From: Atriophallophorus winterbourni
Lineage: Eukaryota; Platyhelminthes; Trematoda; Plagiorchiida; Microphallidae
DNA length: 64,000 bases
Direction: 5' to 3'
NCBI GenBank assembly: GCA_013407085.1
Contig: JACCGJ010002998.1
Coordinates: 62,001-126,000 of the forward strand
Shown: piece after piece, positions 58,901-61,910 of the stretch
Numbering within the stretch: position 1 is the stretch's first letter
How the letters are laid out: each line of letters opens with the position of its first letter
Program-made: the position numbers and the translations under genes
Notes under the pieces: model-generated
Told to the model about the DNA's origin: nothing
The model's input: the letters and a program-made list of their open reading frames with translations, nothing else
Databases searched by the model: none

Positions 58901-60826
58901 GAATATTATAAAACGAGTTGAGTTTATCAAATGTAATGGTCACAAATGATGTTCATTCGTATATATAAGTCCTAGTTTGCTTTAAACATCGCCAGGCAAG
59001 GAAAACACACCACGTTTTGAAATAGGGAATGCTAAAGAATTATGTTACATACGGCAAAAAATGGGATGTGAAGTGATGAGCTATGGCCACGTGACACTTT
59101 CTCATCACAATCTTAAAACATGTGCCTATGTGGATGTCATTCGGTAGATCCAAGTCTATAGATGAGAATAATAGCGCACCGTATTCGCCTTTATGTTAAG
59201 TCTCATAGTCTGATAGTTCGCAATCGTTCGATGTGCGGAACATTGCGAAGACACATCACTGACTTTGCTGCTCTGTGATAGAGATTTCATTGAAAAGAGC
59301 TATATATTGCGCTGCCAAGGAACCCAGACCTCTATCGCATTATTCATCGTACCGCGAATGTTGATATTCATTAACCTCGGTTTCGTTACCAGTGAGAATC
59401 TTCCAAATATTCTTTGAAAGATGTGTAAAAATCTCATGGCCTGTCGATATCGGTAGAATTCTCTTGAGCGTAATCGGTAATAACAGAGCAAAGGCATCAG
59501 ATTATCCCTTGTTCCCGAATATGAAATTGTACTAACTTCAGGTGCATTTAGTATAGCATTGAAATAATGGAAAATATATGAATATTATTATGAATAGTTT
59601 CAAAGTTGAGTTTTTGTCTACCATCCCTTTATACTACTTCTGCATTTGCTGTATATAGAAAATCCTTAAGCTCGTCAATGCAGATTTGTTGTCAACCATT
59701 AAACTTTTCAAATTTTCCAAGTCAATTGCTTTCATCGTTTGACAAAATTTACTTGATTTTTAACACAGGGTGTGCCATCGGTCAATGTGAGTCTTAGTTA
59801 AACTGTTTTTATATCACCATCGATCGATAGATAACAATATAAAGTCATTACAACGCCTCTAAACGTAATCCAACCCTACATTCATGATCTAAAAATTCGT
59901 AGTGATAAGTAGCAGTTAGCTTCTGTTAGAATATTAGTTATTCATTTAAGAGCAAGAAATAATTCATAAACGTTTTGAATTCTCGCGGTGCGCAGGTGCA
60001 GTTAAATCATTTGTATGTATGTGCAAATTTTGAATTATTATCTCACGGCTGGGGCAGTAACAGTATTTGCAAAAAAGAAAGGCAGGTAGGAAATAAACGT
60101 AAGGGCGATAGCCCAAACGGGAATAAATTCTTTGCAGTTTGGTAGAAATCTTCTGAAAACGTTTAACAAACGGGATGTAGAGGTTCAACCTTTACACTCG
60201 TTCCGGTTAAGTTATGTTTTGGAAACCACTGACGAATTTGGTTGCAATATCTGTAACTATGTTGAAATCTCCTTGCAACCAATTAAAAAGAAATTGACCA
60301 GATTGTTACTATATGAATAAAAATGTGAAAATATAATAGTATAAAAAGAGTAGGGTATATCAAATCTAAGGCTCACGGATGACGTTCGTTTGCATATATA
60401 AGTCCTAGTCTTCTGACAGAGAAGCCGTGTATGTGGGCGACCGATGCGTCTATATGTGGCATATATTCGCCATAATAACCCCTTTGTTATTGTAATCATT
60501 CTATGAACTACCATTTTGGGGCATAGAATTTCCACCGTAGGCTTCATAGTTCGAGTCAAGTGCAGATATTGTGGAGCGTTAATTAGGAGTGTTCAAATGA
60601 TATGCAAAATGGGATCTTTTGACACAACACAGGTGTAGGAAACGCCGGAACTACCGATGATGATAATGGAAAAACCCGTATAAATCTGAATACGAAAGGA
60701 TTGCATCAGAACGCTTCAAGCGACAAGATCTTTAAAAACAAGAAAAGATGGATAACGTCTGGCGTTATCGACAGATATGCAATTGGTAACGGTCGATCAA
60801 ATAAGCCAAGTTCAGCTTATTATTAA
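13551..60826 (+). CDS. Micro-exon gene (MEG-like), secreted protein, about 33 exons
   Basis: Gene-level model; exons are listed separately. The first exon codes a signal peptide. It is followed by about 31 micro-exons of 9-45 nt and a 194-nt last exon. Every internal exon length is divisible by three, every intron splits the codon after its first base (phase 1), and all junction codons are sense, giving about 314 residues. This matches flatworm micro-exon genes: ordinary exons at both ends, tiny symmetric exons between, and long introns (up to about 4.1 kb here). Schistosome MEG proteins are secreted and vary by exon skipping; that role is inferred here. The predicted chain has no cysteine between the first exon and exon 24. 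It is rich in short alternating hydrophobic/charged stretches and has possible N-glycosylation sites in exon 18 (NMT) and the last exon (NAS). I do not recognise the family member. Early stops at 31,817 and 45,247 mean it could instead be two or more neighbouring genes, or one gene with alternative ends. Confidence 0.72.
13693..13713 (+). CDS. MEG exon 2 (21 nt)
   Basis: Preceded by TTACCTTCAG and followed by GTAAGT. Codes LSVRVTY in phase 1. The intron before it is only 81 bases, so signal peptide and first mature residues are tightly linked. Confidence 0.82.
14030..15372. other. MEG intron 2 interior
   Basis: Mostly unassigned AT-rich sequence. A short CR1 3' tail of ATTGAATTGAATTGAAAT type lies on + at about 14,985-15,105. 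No further exon was found with a correct phase. Confidence 0.4.
15373..15396 (+). CDS. MEG exon 3 (24 nt)
   Basis: Acceptor after a pyrimidine-rich stretch ending GAATAG; donor GTGAGT. Codes KIADVEIK in phase 1. Confidence 0.7.
16002..16025 (+). CDS. MEG exon 4 (24 nt)
   Basis: Acceptor CTTAATTTCAG, donor GTAAAA. Codes YTKLSETQ in phase 1. Confidence 0.8.
16117..16137 (+). CDS. MEG exon 5 (21 nt)
   Basis: Acceptor ends ATTTAG, donor GTATGT. Codes VKFQTPS. Its start resembles exons 8 and 11 (AAATT core coding a K-F pair). Separated from exon 4 by 91 bases. Confidence 0.7.
16138..18250. other. MEG intron 5, first part
   Basis: AT-rich. Around 16,480-16,560 there is a GACGGAAGCTTCATCAGACT segment resembling repeat ends also seen near 43,900. 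Otherwise nothing recognisable, apart from the rejected exon candidate at 16,674. Confidence 0.35.
18251..18505 (-). CDS. Possible small intronless gene, 84 aa, unknown function
   Basis: The frame runs from an ATG with an A-rich leader (GTAAAATGA) to a TAA that overlaps an AATAAA signal (minus strand, about 18,250-18,255), so it could make a very short mRNA. The protein starts MSSKERTDEKL, has a central segment MRCVTDYWIKSSLFIQIAAE that looks helical and amphipathic, then a Gln/Asn/Ser/Thr-rich tail. No signal peptide, no membrane span. It lies in MEG intron 5 on the opposite strand. It is not LINE-like by eye, but an 85-codon frame may be chance, or a retrocopy of a small host gene. Confidence 0.35.
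   Translation of the reverse strand: MSSKERTDEKLCNTRVGKNKFPPTAMRCVTDYWIKSSLFIQIAAETGNSHGMFEEIEKAVNQQNSDHHYYPSSTNTIANNTLPK
18925..19500. repeat. Trinucleotide microsatellite tract (CAT/TAT)
   Basis: About 570 bases of imperfect CAT, TAT and mixed triplet repeats, including a long run of TTA units at about 19,060-19,135. Open frames on both strands here are runs of Ile, Met, Ser and His and are artefacts of the repeat. Confidence 0.9.
20065..20106 (+). CDS. MEG exon 6 (42 nt)
   Basis: Acceptor TCATTTCCTCACAG, donor GTGAGT. Codes GDFVELTEGKPTRM, one of the longer internal exons. It follows a 3.9-kb intron holding the trinucleotide microsatellite. Confidence 0.82.
20430..21180 (+). mobile_element. 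Decayed LINE ORF1-like remnants (two related pieces)
   Basis: Two places share QMV[TA]K...KC coding and the same bases around it: near 20,449 (QMVTKTGKC) and near 21,020 (QMVAKESKC). The second continues through ALTYELHEKEQVLRKNESHY. They may come from the first ORF of a non-LTR element; this is inference from the repeat alone. Confidence 0.3.
21640..22150 (-). mobile_element. Non-LTR RT fragment, decayed, reverse
   Basis: The reverse complement reads DEGQAINASYLDISKIFDRV, matching the catalytic D..KAFD.V region of non-LTR RTs, with QYGFR upstream. Stops and frame shifts throughout. Confidence 0.55.
22269..22298 (+). CDS. MEG exon 7 (30 nt)
   Basis: Strong acceptor CCGTATTTTTGATTCAG and donor GTAAGT. 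Codes LKMNDQHYAR in phase 1. Confidence 0.88.
22850..23000. repeat. Short dispersed repeat end
   Basis: GGGTAACGTTTCAATTCGGA and the following bases resemble, in reverse, the AGAAGCTAAACGTTACCCAA segment near 43,920. Such segments often mark the ends of flatworm non-LTR or DNA elements. Not further classified. Confidence 0.3.
23120..23640 (-). mobile_element. CR1-like 3' fragment, reverse, older copy
   Basis: Parallels 41,165-41,400 segment by segment: AACAATAACCATAGGATG, GTTACATACCAC.TAGTTCGTC, and GCGTGTGATT. It ends where the next element's tail begins. Confidence 0.5.
23640..25460 (-). mobile_element. CR1-like LINE, 1.8 kb, 5'-truncated and frame-shifted
   Basis: On the minus strand the order is: ITPDVLRF...VITPIFKGGCRSDAGNYRPV (25,223-24,837), SGVPQGSVLGPLLFLLYIND (24,778-24,521), then the C-terminal part with WAPWLQKDIALFDKIYHRAT and LRRLGLFDFTQKRIRRDI (24,323-23,835). 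The tail of AATCCTTGAATCC units lies at 23,638-23,668. Three frames mean at least two shifts. Best-preserved CR1-type copy in the window. It is in MEG intron 7. Confidence 0.85.
26416..26436 (+). CDS. MEG exon 8 (21 nt)
   Basis: Very strong acceptor (AAAATTTTTTCAG), donor GTGAGA. Codes AKFAPDG. It lies about 90 bases before the mariner-like element at 26,527. Confidence 0.85.
26455..26520. repeat. TA microsatellite
   Basis: TA repeats interrupted by short changes, directly before the left end of the mariner-like element. Confidence 0.9.
26527..27118 (-). mobile_element. Tc1/mariner-type element, 592-bp deletion derivative
   Basis: Both ends carry inverted repeats of about 85 bases. The left starts CAGGGTGTCCCAATAAAATG; the reverse complement of the right starts CAGGTTGTCCCAAAACAATG. 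A transposase remnant is on the minus strand (26,970-26,640) with MGHPHITIAMLGLSF and GSPDLTPLDFFLMG, the typical C-terminal SPDLTPLDFFLWG block with Trp changed to Met. The N-terminal and most catalytic parts are missing. It sits between TA repeats, as expected for a TA-targeting family. Confidence 0.85.
27119..27254. repeat. TA then GT microsatellite
   Basis: About 87 bases of TA repeats passing into about 49 bases of pure GT repeats, directly after the right end of the mariner-like element. Confidence 0.92.
27310..27645 (+). repeat. Two half copies of a foldback MITE family
   Basis: Two segments (ending near 27,405 and 27,640) share CTAATCT.ATTGT.TCCA, GGCAA.CA and a GGAATGTGAGCA/GGGATGTGAGCAA end with the right half of the full copy at 44,822-45,037. 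Only right-half-like sequence was found in each. Confidence 0.5.
28066..28083 (+). CDS. MEG exon 9 (18 nt)
   Basis: Acceptor GGAACTTTTAG, donor GTGAGT. Codes VTFKVQ in phase 1. A CR1-like fragment begins about 120 bases downstream. Confidence 0.85.
28200..29070 (+). mobile_element. CR1-like LINE fragment, decayed
   Basis: FEDDNKFGRKL and LKRDLDNVSDWAAM near 28,225-28,330 correspond to the F.DD..I...L...L..W region after the RT active site. After a TA microsatellite (28,487-28,524), coding like FGRSSLVTISWIMNVYLPTA and LFDKIHKRSANLVLG continues. Stops throughout. Confidence 0.6.
29100..29400 (-). mobile_element. RTE-type ORF C-terminus remnant, reverse
   Basis: Matches in reverse the zinc-finger-like end seen at 46,735-46,830 and 54,200-54,300: a GACTAAACAGTCCGATT motif followed by AGCGCTCGCAGC. 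Shared with 45,760-45,950 and 52,540-52,660. Confidence 0.45.
29400..30414. other. MEG intron 9, distal part
   Basis: No recognisable element or gene. Short frames such as 29,935-30,171 have no motif. Confidence 0.35.
30415..30432 (+). CDS. MEG exon 10 (18 nt)
   Basis: Acceptor TTTTTATACAG, donor GTACGT. Codes EIPVKF in phase 1. Confidence 0.8.
30549..30755. repeat. Foldback MITE copy, diverged
   Basis: Left end TGTTGCTCACATCCCCCACA and right end with GCAAGTGTGGTGAGATA face each other, as in the full copy at 44.8-45.0 kb, but the inner parts have diverged. Confidence 0.4.
30760..31524. other. MEG intron 10, distal part
   Basis: No recognisable gene or repeat. Confidence 0.3.
31525..31554 (+). 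CDS. MEG exon 11 (30 nt)
   Basis: Acceptor TCCCGTCTACAG, donor GTAAGT. Codes AKFGDKEHST; its first residues echo exon 8 (AKF). Confidence 0.9.
31720..31737 (+). CDS. MEG exon 12 (18 nt)
   Basis: Acceptor TTAATTTTTTAG, donor GTAATT. Codes TVEYNL in phase 1. It can join either the short last exon at 31,800 or exon 13. Confidence 0.78.
31800..31850 (+). CDS. Alternative short terminal exon T1
   Basis: Acceptor CTATTTTTACAG. In phase 1 it codes DVIVDR then TAG (31,817-31,819), and AATAAA follows at 31,828-31,833, so cleavage near 31,845-31,855 is expected. Ending here gives a 115-residue secreted protein from exons 1-12. Either this is a true gene end or an early-end isoform. The end coordinate is approximate. 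Confidence 0.6.
31960..32120 (+). mobile_element. RTE-type ORF 3' remnant
   Basis: CAAACTTGCTCTAGACCGCTCA followed by AAAGGCACCGTATGAAGCGT parallels 43,300-43,350 and 54,070-54,120. These resemble the end of RTE-type ORFs, where an A-x-D-R-x-x-W motif is usual; here it reads ..L..DRS.. with the Trp lost. Confidence 0.4.
32300..33660. other. MEG intron 12, central part
   Basis: Searched for a second signal-peptide exon that could start a separate downstream gene; none with a phase-1 donor was found. No repeat recognised. Confidence 0.35.
33660..34060 (-). mobile_element. Probable decayed LINE fragment, reverse
   Basis: A minus-strand frame (33,974-33,759) with LCLLRTHVNSNCPSLTTQLH and the surrounding bases resembles the post-RT part of CR1-type ORFs. 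The match is weak and frames are broken. Confidence 0.3.
34710..34733 (+). CDS. MEG exon 13 (24 nt)
   Basis: Acceptor TTCATGTTTATTTCAG, donor GTATTT. Joined to exon 12 it codes ERRNPDFK. If it were joined to an exon ending in T it would create a TAG stop, which limits its possible partners. Confidence 0.78.
34929..34966. repeat. TA microsatellite
   Basis: About 38 bases of uninterrupted TA, immediately before the reversed SINE-like copy. Confidence 0.9.
34995..35160 (-). repeat. SINE-like dispersed repeat, copy 3 (reverse)
   Basis: The reverse complement reads CGGATCCTGATCCTAATATC followed by TGATGAGTGCAAACAGCACG, matching the core of copies 1 and 2. It lies in MEG intron 13, just after a TA microsatellite. 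Confidence 0.5.
35435..35461 (+). CDS. MEG exon 14 (27 nt)
   Basis: Acceptor TTTCATTTCACAG, donor GTGAGA. Codes VELKDGEYT in phase 1. Confidence 0.86.
36636..36650 (+). CDS. MEG exon 15 (15 nt)
   Basis: Acceptor TTGATTTCTCACAG, donor GTAAGT. Codes TYVTL in phase 1. Confidence 0.86.
37520..37540 (+). CDS. MEG exon 16 (21 nt), probable
   Basis: Strong acceptor CCATCCTTCTTTAG, but an ordinary donor (GTGTGT). Codes VEPNKIF in phase 1, open on both sides. Less certain because of the donor. Confidence 0.5.
38228..38242 (+). CDS. MEG exon 17 (15 nt)
   Basis: Acceptor GAATTTTTTATATTTAG, donor GTAAAC. Codes QYKEE in phase 1. It sits about 290 bases before a SINE-like copy and the pogo-like transposon. 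Confidence 0.75.
38520..38690 (+). repeat. SINE-like dispersed repeat, copy 4
   Basis: Starts ACCAACCTTATCCCACATCG and ends near GTGTGTTTGTGATG, following the order of motifs in copy 2. It directly precedes the pogo-like element. Confidence 0.55.
38718..40550 (+). mobile_element. Pogo/Tigger-type DNA transposon with both ends
   Basis: Terminal inverted repeats: the left begins CACTCAAAACTCGGTACTAT, the right reverse complement begins CACTGAAATCTCGGTAATAT. TA lies on both sides (38,716-38,717 and 40,551-40,552), the expected target duplication. Both ends also carry subterminal TACTATGCCACTC and GCTCGGTCC repeats. Total 1,833 bases. Noticeably more GC-rich than the flanks, suggesting a more recent arrival than its surroundings. 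Lies in MEG intron 17. Confidence 0.9.
39091..40419 (+). pseudogene. Pogo/Tigger-type transposase, broken
   Basis: Begins MSTRKRKQTDFMLKENLEII, a CENP-B/pogo-type N-terminal helix-turn-helix, then stops near 39,176. A second helical DNA-binding region (LDEGALMWLKQARGLNLPV) follows in 39,343-39,460. The DDE domain is split by frame shifts: NLDETGLFW (near 39,592-39,617), then intact from 39,739 with VCLDNFSGHH and LQLMDQGIIKNFKRHY. The last two Asp are 30 residues apart (DD30D), normal for this group. All three catalytic Asp survive, but stops and at least two frame shifts prevent a full protein. Confidence 0.85.
40552..41150. other. Unassigned interval in MEG intron 17
   Basis: Short frames only; nothing recognised. 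Confidence 0.3.
41150..41960 (-). mobile_element. CR1-like LINE 3' fragment, reverse
   Basis: The minus-strand frame 41,912-41,517 codes VNNTYIRPVMEYSVQAWALW, PRKDIKLLDRNYIRATKLV, and LHDFTQ, the conserved post-RT block of the family. The 3' flank shares AACAATAACCATAGGATG with 23.3 kb. Confidence 0.7.
42006..42244. repeat. Inverted repeat made of LINE RT sequence
   Basis: Arms 42,006-42,102 and 42,148-42,244 are imperfect reverse complements (for example GACCTGACACGTTTCCATA at both ends) around a loop of about 45 bases. The + arm reads LLLFLVYINDI and LFADDITIW, the RT active-site region. So two head-to-head copies of the same RT piece form a hairpin, 145 bases before MEG exon 18. Confidence 0.8.
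42389..42433 (+). CDS. MEG exon 18 (45 nt)
   Basis: Acceptor TGCTTGGTTTTTAG, donor GTAAGT. Codes DKSFNMTYPSYELKP, the longest internal exon, with an N-M-T glycosylation sequon. First of a compact group of five exons (42,389-44,467). Confidence 0.8.
42523..42546 (+). CDS. MEG exon 19 (24 nt)
   Basis: Acceptor CTCGATTTTTTCAG, donor GTGAGT. Codes SDKATVRQ. The intron before it is only 89 bases. Confidence 0.87.
42649..42663 (+). CDS. MEG exon 20 (15 nt)
   Basis: Acceptor TTACATAATTTCAG, donor GTAAGT. Codes FKKRY. Intron of 102 bases before it. Confidence 0.87.
43190..43360 (+). mobile_element. RTE-type ORF 3' remnant
   Basis: Codes GRPHLLYKYVCLSDIKSVGI, then in a shifted frame RELALDRSP. This matches the G.P...Y.D..K.D.K..GI.......A.DRS.W end of RTE-type ORFs. 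Decayed. Confidence 0.6.
43370..44274. other. MEG intron 20, distal part
   Basis: A GTCTGAAGAAGCATCTGTCT segment near 43,900 belongs to a repeat end also seen at 22.9 kb. Nothing else recognised. Confidence 0.3.
44275..44301 (+). CDS. MEG exon 21 (27 nt)
   Basis: Acceptor TTTTTAATAATTCAG, donor GTAAGT. Codes FDIPGETIN in phase 1. Confidence 0.87.
44438..44467 (+). CDS. MEG exon 22 (30 nt)
   Basis: Acceptor ATGTATTTTTACAG, donor GTAAGT. Codes FALSPSNVVR. It ends in T, so it can join T2 (codon TGT) or exon 23 (codon TAT). Confidence 0.87.
44822..45037. repeat. Foldback MITE, full copy
   Basis: About 75-base imperfect terminal inverted repeats: left includes GTTGCTCATATTC and GCCGTCATTAGTTGGAGACA; right includes TGTATCCAACTAATGACGTC and GTATGTGGGCAAC. 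The short centre has no coding. Half copies lie at 27.3-27.6, 30.5-30.75 and 51.2 kb. Confidence 0.65.
45209..45420 (+). CDS. Alternative terminal exon T2
   Basis: Strong acceptor GCAATTTGTTTTTCACAG. Joined to exon 22 it codes CQRKLKTERLFDS and stops at TAA 45,247-45,249. AATAAA lies at 45,396-45,401. No in-phase donor is present, so it can only be a last exon. The end is approximate. Confidence 0.62.
45444..45524 (+). other. Short signal-peptide-like open frame
   Basis: 26 codons, MNSNKLVFYSIFVTCAVQ then IYLVQTDS: a classic hydrophobic core. It sits between terminal exon T2 and exon 23. No consensus phase-1 donor follows (the best is GTGCAG after ..FVT), so I cannot make it the first exon of a second MEG, but its position is suggestive. 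Confidence 0.25.
45570..45578 (+). CDS. MEG exon 23 (9 nt)
   Basis: Nine-base exon coding YTF after exon 22. It has one of the best acceptors in the window (TTGTTTTTCATTCACAG) and donor GTAAGC. Smallest exon in the model. Confidence 0.74.
45760..46000 (-). mobile_element. RTE-type C-terminus remnant, reverse
   Basis: GTCCACCATGGATGTAGATC and TCGAATGTTTAAACAGTCAG parallel 29.1-29.25 kb in the same orientation. Confidence 0.4.
46660..46880 (+). mobile_element. RTE-type C-terminus with zinc-finger-like end
   Basis: Codes RCTRCGRELSYRIGLLSHLK near 46,735-46,795: a C-x2-C...H pattern usual at the C-terminus of some flatworm RTE-type ORFs (..GLLSHLR..). Followed by a stop. Confidence 0.5.
46880..48585. 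other. MEG introns 23 (end) and 24
   Basis: Apart from exon 24 (47,073-47,099) nothing recognisable: no repeats with clear ends and no coding. Confidence 0.3.
47073..47099 (+). CDS. MEG exon 24 (27 nt)
   Basis: Acceptor TTATTTTTAATTTTAG, donor GTATGA. Codes PTFEKAANR in phase 1. Confidence 0.74.
48586..48608 (+). CDS. Possible alternative terminal exon T3
   Basis: Acceptor ATATGTATTTTTCAG. After exon 24 it would code NMLLNQY and stop (TAA 48,606-48,608), with AATAAA at 48,670. It overlaps the acceptor region of exon 25, so the two would be mutually exclusive. Too short to be sure. Confidence 0.3.
48636..48650 (+). CDS. MEG exon 25 (15 nt)
   Basis: Acceptor TTACCTAAACCCTCAG, donor GTGAGT. 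Codes NVMCQ, the first cysteine since the signal peptide. Confidence 0.7.
48960..49800 (-). mobile_element. CR1-like LINE fragment, decayed, reverse
   Basis: The reverse complement of about 49,350-49,440 reads VFKIYHRATKLVSVFEKLTY and EKRFRKLR, the post-RT KIYHRATKLV block. The rest is broken. Confidence 0.5.
50007..50170 (+). CDS. Possible alternative terminal exon T4
   Basis: Acceptor GCATTTGTATTTACAG. In phase 1 the frame is open for 29 codons to TGA at 50,093-50,095, with no usable donor. AATAAA at 50,162-50,167. An opening of this length can occur by chance. Confidence 0.35.
50796..50825 (+). CDS. MEG exon 26 (30 nt), probable
   Basis: Consensus donor GTAAGT, but a weak pyrimidine tract before ATTGAACAG. 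Codes TKSKCKTLLI in phase 1. Confidence 0.5.
51195..51345. repeat. Half copy of the foldback MITE
   Basis: GTGCTCACACACCCCACACT, then CACCACAACTTGTTTCTGGC, resembles the left half of the 44.8-kb copy. Confidence 0.45.
51960..52040. repeat. Extra partial copy of the 52.1-kb foldback sequence
   Basis: CAAAGTAGAATACCATTCCG, a CTCACCGGAAGCACAGGAAC motif and what follows repeat, in direct orientation, the inner end of the left arm and spacer at 52,230-52,290. Confidence 0.6.
52120..52440. repeat. Near-perfect 144-bp foldback repeat
   Basis: Arms 52,120-52,263 and 52,298-52,440 are reverse complements with few mismatches, around a spacer of 34 bases. Matching frames arise on both strands (YFELSWACNNPRGNTPLDHL minus, YFELSWGCNNTRRNTPLDQL plus), which follows from the symmetry. 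It lies in MEG intron 26, so the primary transcript could form a hairpin of about 140 bp. Confidence 0.9.
52500..52660 (-). mobile_element. RTE-type C-terminus remnant, reverse
   Basis: ATTCGAATGACTAAACAGACCG matches the 29.2-kb and 45.8-kb remnants; decayed. Confidence 0.4.
53089..53103 (+). CDS. MEG exon 27 (15 nt)
   Basis: Acceptor CCGCCTTTCTAACAG, donor GTAAGT. Codes EPASE in phase 1. First exon after the foldback repeat at 52.1-52.4 kb. Confidence 0.8.
53826..53840 (+). CDS. MEG exon 28 (15 nt)
   Basis: Acceptor GTCCTCGCTTACTACAG, donor GTGAGT. Codes GSIRS in phase 1. Confidence 0.85.
53990..54340 (+). mobile_element. RTE-type ORF C-terminal fragment
   Basis: Codes KRTHLRYKNLRISDMISRAL, ..ELALKHSL.., then YRCERCGKDCSCRIGSFSHS: in order the basic region, the A.DRS.W-like block and the zinc-finger-like end of RTE-type ORFs. 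Interrupted by stops. Confidence 0.6.
54340..55010. other. MEG intron 28, central part
   Basis: No recognisable gene or repeat. One AG...GTAAGC pair near 54,840-54,862 fails the length rule. Confidence 0.3.
55015..55165 (+). repeat. SINE-like dispersed repeat, copy 5 (diverged)
   Basis: Keeps GCGCATGTAGATCCTAATCA, a TACTGTCCATACCTGATGAG motif and the TGCATGCGGTGAAAATGCAT end, but is clearly more diverged than copies 1 and 2. Confidence 0.45.
55170..55930. other. MEG intron 28, distal part
   Basis: Unassigned AT-rich sequence up to exon 29. Confidence 0.3.
55938..55961 (+). CDS. MEG exon 29 (24 nt)
   Basis: Acceptor TGCTCCTTTTGACAG, donor GTGAGC. Codes KSGARDYL in phase 1. Confidence 0.85.
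   Translation, partial: NLVHAIT
56290..56725. repeat. GC-richer unclassified segment with a 45-base direct repeat
   Basis: The last 90 bases contain two similar units around CCCGCTACAATATGAT.CGTTTT and GTGTAGTA/GGGTAGTA. The whole block is less AT-rich than its flanks and may be part of an unclassified mobile element. Confidence 0.35.
56772..56786 (+). CDS. MEG exon 30 (15 nt)
   Basis: Acceptor TATATTACCTAAACAG after a pyrimidine-rich run, donor GTAAGC. Codes ISDEL in phase 1. Confidence 0.82.
57080..57920 (-). mobile_element. Probable decayed LINE RT fragment, reverse
   Basis: The reverse complement near 57,555-57,580 reads VLFAAGLKI, like the VLFADDLKIW active site with DD changed to A-G. 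Weak matches continue on both sides. Not codable. Confidence 0.35.
58330..58530 (+). mobile_element. LINE RT fragment
   Basis: Reads GVPSNNIQWIASYFEGHL, VVNGKRSHAIPISRGVLQGT: the W..SYL.GR....V.G..S......GV.QG block before the RT active site. It ends about 80 bases before MEG exon 31. Confidence 0.65.
58611..58622 (+). CDS. MEG exon 31 (12 nt)
   Basis: Acceptor TTATTGTCTTTCCAG, donor GTAAGT. Codes DVTR. It lies only about 80 bases after a LINE reverse-transcriptase scrap. Confidence 0.84.
58840..59520 (-). mobile_element. CR1-like LINE 3' fragment, reverse
   Basis: It has the same 3' tail style (GGATTCATTGATTCAATAAT) and TACTTTACAACACCACA segment as the 23.6-kb element. The minus-strand frame 59,497-59,300 codes LHIFQRIFGRFSLVTKPRLM and AIEVWVPWQ. 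Strongly decayed. Confidence 0.65.
59769..59786 (+). CDS. MEG exon 32 (18 nt)
   Basis: Acceptor TGATTTTTAACACAG, donor GTGAGT. Codes RCAIGQ. It ends in T, which joins to the last exon as TGT. Confidence 0.83.
60290..60420 (-). mobile_element. CR1-like 3' UTR fragment, reverse
   Basis: AAGGCTCACGGATGACGTTC and GCATATATAAGTCCTAGTC match the 3' UTR of the 58.8-kb and 23.7-kb elements. Confidence 0.5.
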
Positions 60827-61145
60827 AGTGAACCGATCATGACGAAATCGATTGGCAATTTAGATTGAAGTGAGAACCGGTGTGGACATGTTCGGGACAG
60901 TGTTGCCCATGCTAAATGTGCCTATGTAAGATGCACTTGCGTGGTATTTTCGTTATAACCTGCGTATACAATATCAATGTATGATGTGATTAAGGATTAG
61001 CGTTGAATAGAAGAAGAAGAAGAAGTAGAAGAAGAAGAAGAAGAAGAAGAAGAAGAAGAAGAAGAAGAAAAATGACTTAATTCGAGTAGATGAATTTTCA
61101 GCGATACAATTAATTCGACCACACGTAATAAAATGAACATTTTTC
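60633..61145 (+). CDS. Terminal exon T5 of the long MEG form
   Basis: After acceptor TTTTGACACAACACAG the phase-1 frame stays open for 64 codons to TAA at 60,824-60,826, with no internal methionine. It starts CVGNAGTTDDDNGK, is Asn/Lys/Ser-rich, and holds an N-A-S sequon. A longer ordinary last exon is what a MEG should have. The nearest AATAAA is at 61,127-61,132, beyond the GAA microsatellite, so the UTR end is a guess. The acceptor tract is only moderate. Confidence 0.5.
61004..61070. repeat. GAA microsatellite
   Basis: About 67 bases of GAA units with one GTAGAA interruption. The Phe-rich minus-strand frame across it is an artefact. Confidence 0.95.
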
Positions 61146-61607
61146 AAAAAAATACACGTCAAACAAAGATGATCCCACTTTAGTTATTATACTGTCAGTT
61201 TCTTCCTCAAATCAAGAATAACTTTTGTATGATCAACCAAATATCGAGCCAGGTGAAGAATAAAATAAATTTTGAAATTCTCAGTTCTCGCATACGGGAC
61301 GATATGTTGACTACGCGTAGCTGGGAACGATCTGCAAGCCATAAAGACCTCATGCACTGGGTGTGCATTATCAGACGATATGACTCTGACCAATCTGTCA
61401 CATTCACGAAAGTGGTGTTCGACGATCATATCACGAATTAACTCGGTAGAGGAAGAGGTCAATCTTGAAATTAATCTGATTTCTTTTCTGATCATCAAAA
61501 AAAATACTTTTCAAAAAGACCAGGAAAAATTATAGGGGATGCGTAGAATAAAATGGGAACAATGCAAGAAAAAACAAAACATCTAACTACATCAGGGGAA
61601 ACAGCTA
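61145..61607. other. Unassigned interval before the RTE element
   Basis: Open frames on both strands (61,187-61,498 minus, 61,229-61,441 plus) without recognisable motifs. Confidence 0.3.
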
Positions 61608-61910
61608 ATCATCATCATCATCAAAGACAGCAATACACCGGTAGCACGTACCGAATGCTTAACTGCCATACAACCACAAAAAAGTAAAATCCTAAAAGAT
61701 GGGGAAGGGTGGGACTTAAATTGCTACGGCTTCTATAGAAGAGTAAGCACAAACAAACTGGGGAGAGGTGCCTACACCTCGAATGGAACATACATTCAAA
61801 CAAGTTTCGTGAACGAGTAGAGCAACATCAGCACGGCAGCTTCCTTGCGGCTTTCACTGTCATGCATCATAACAAGCTTTTCTCGTCACTCCGCTTGACA
61901 ACATACAAGG

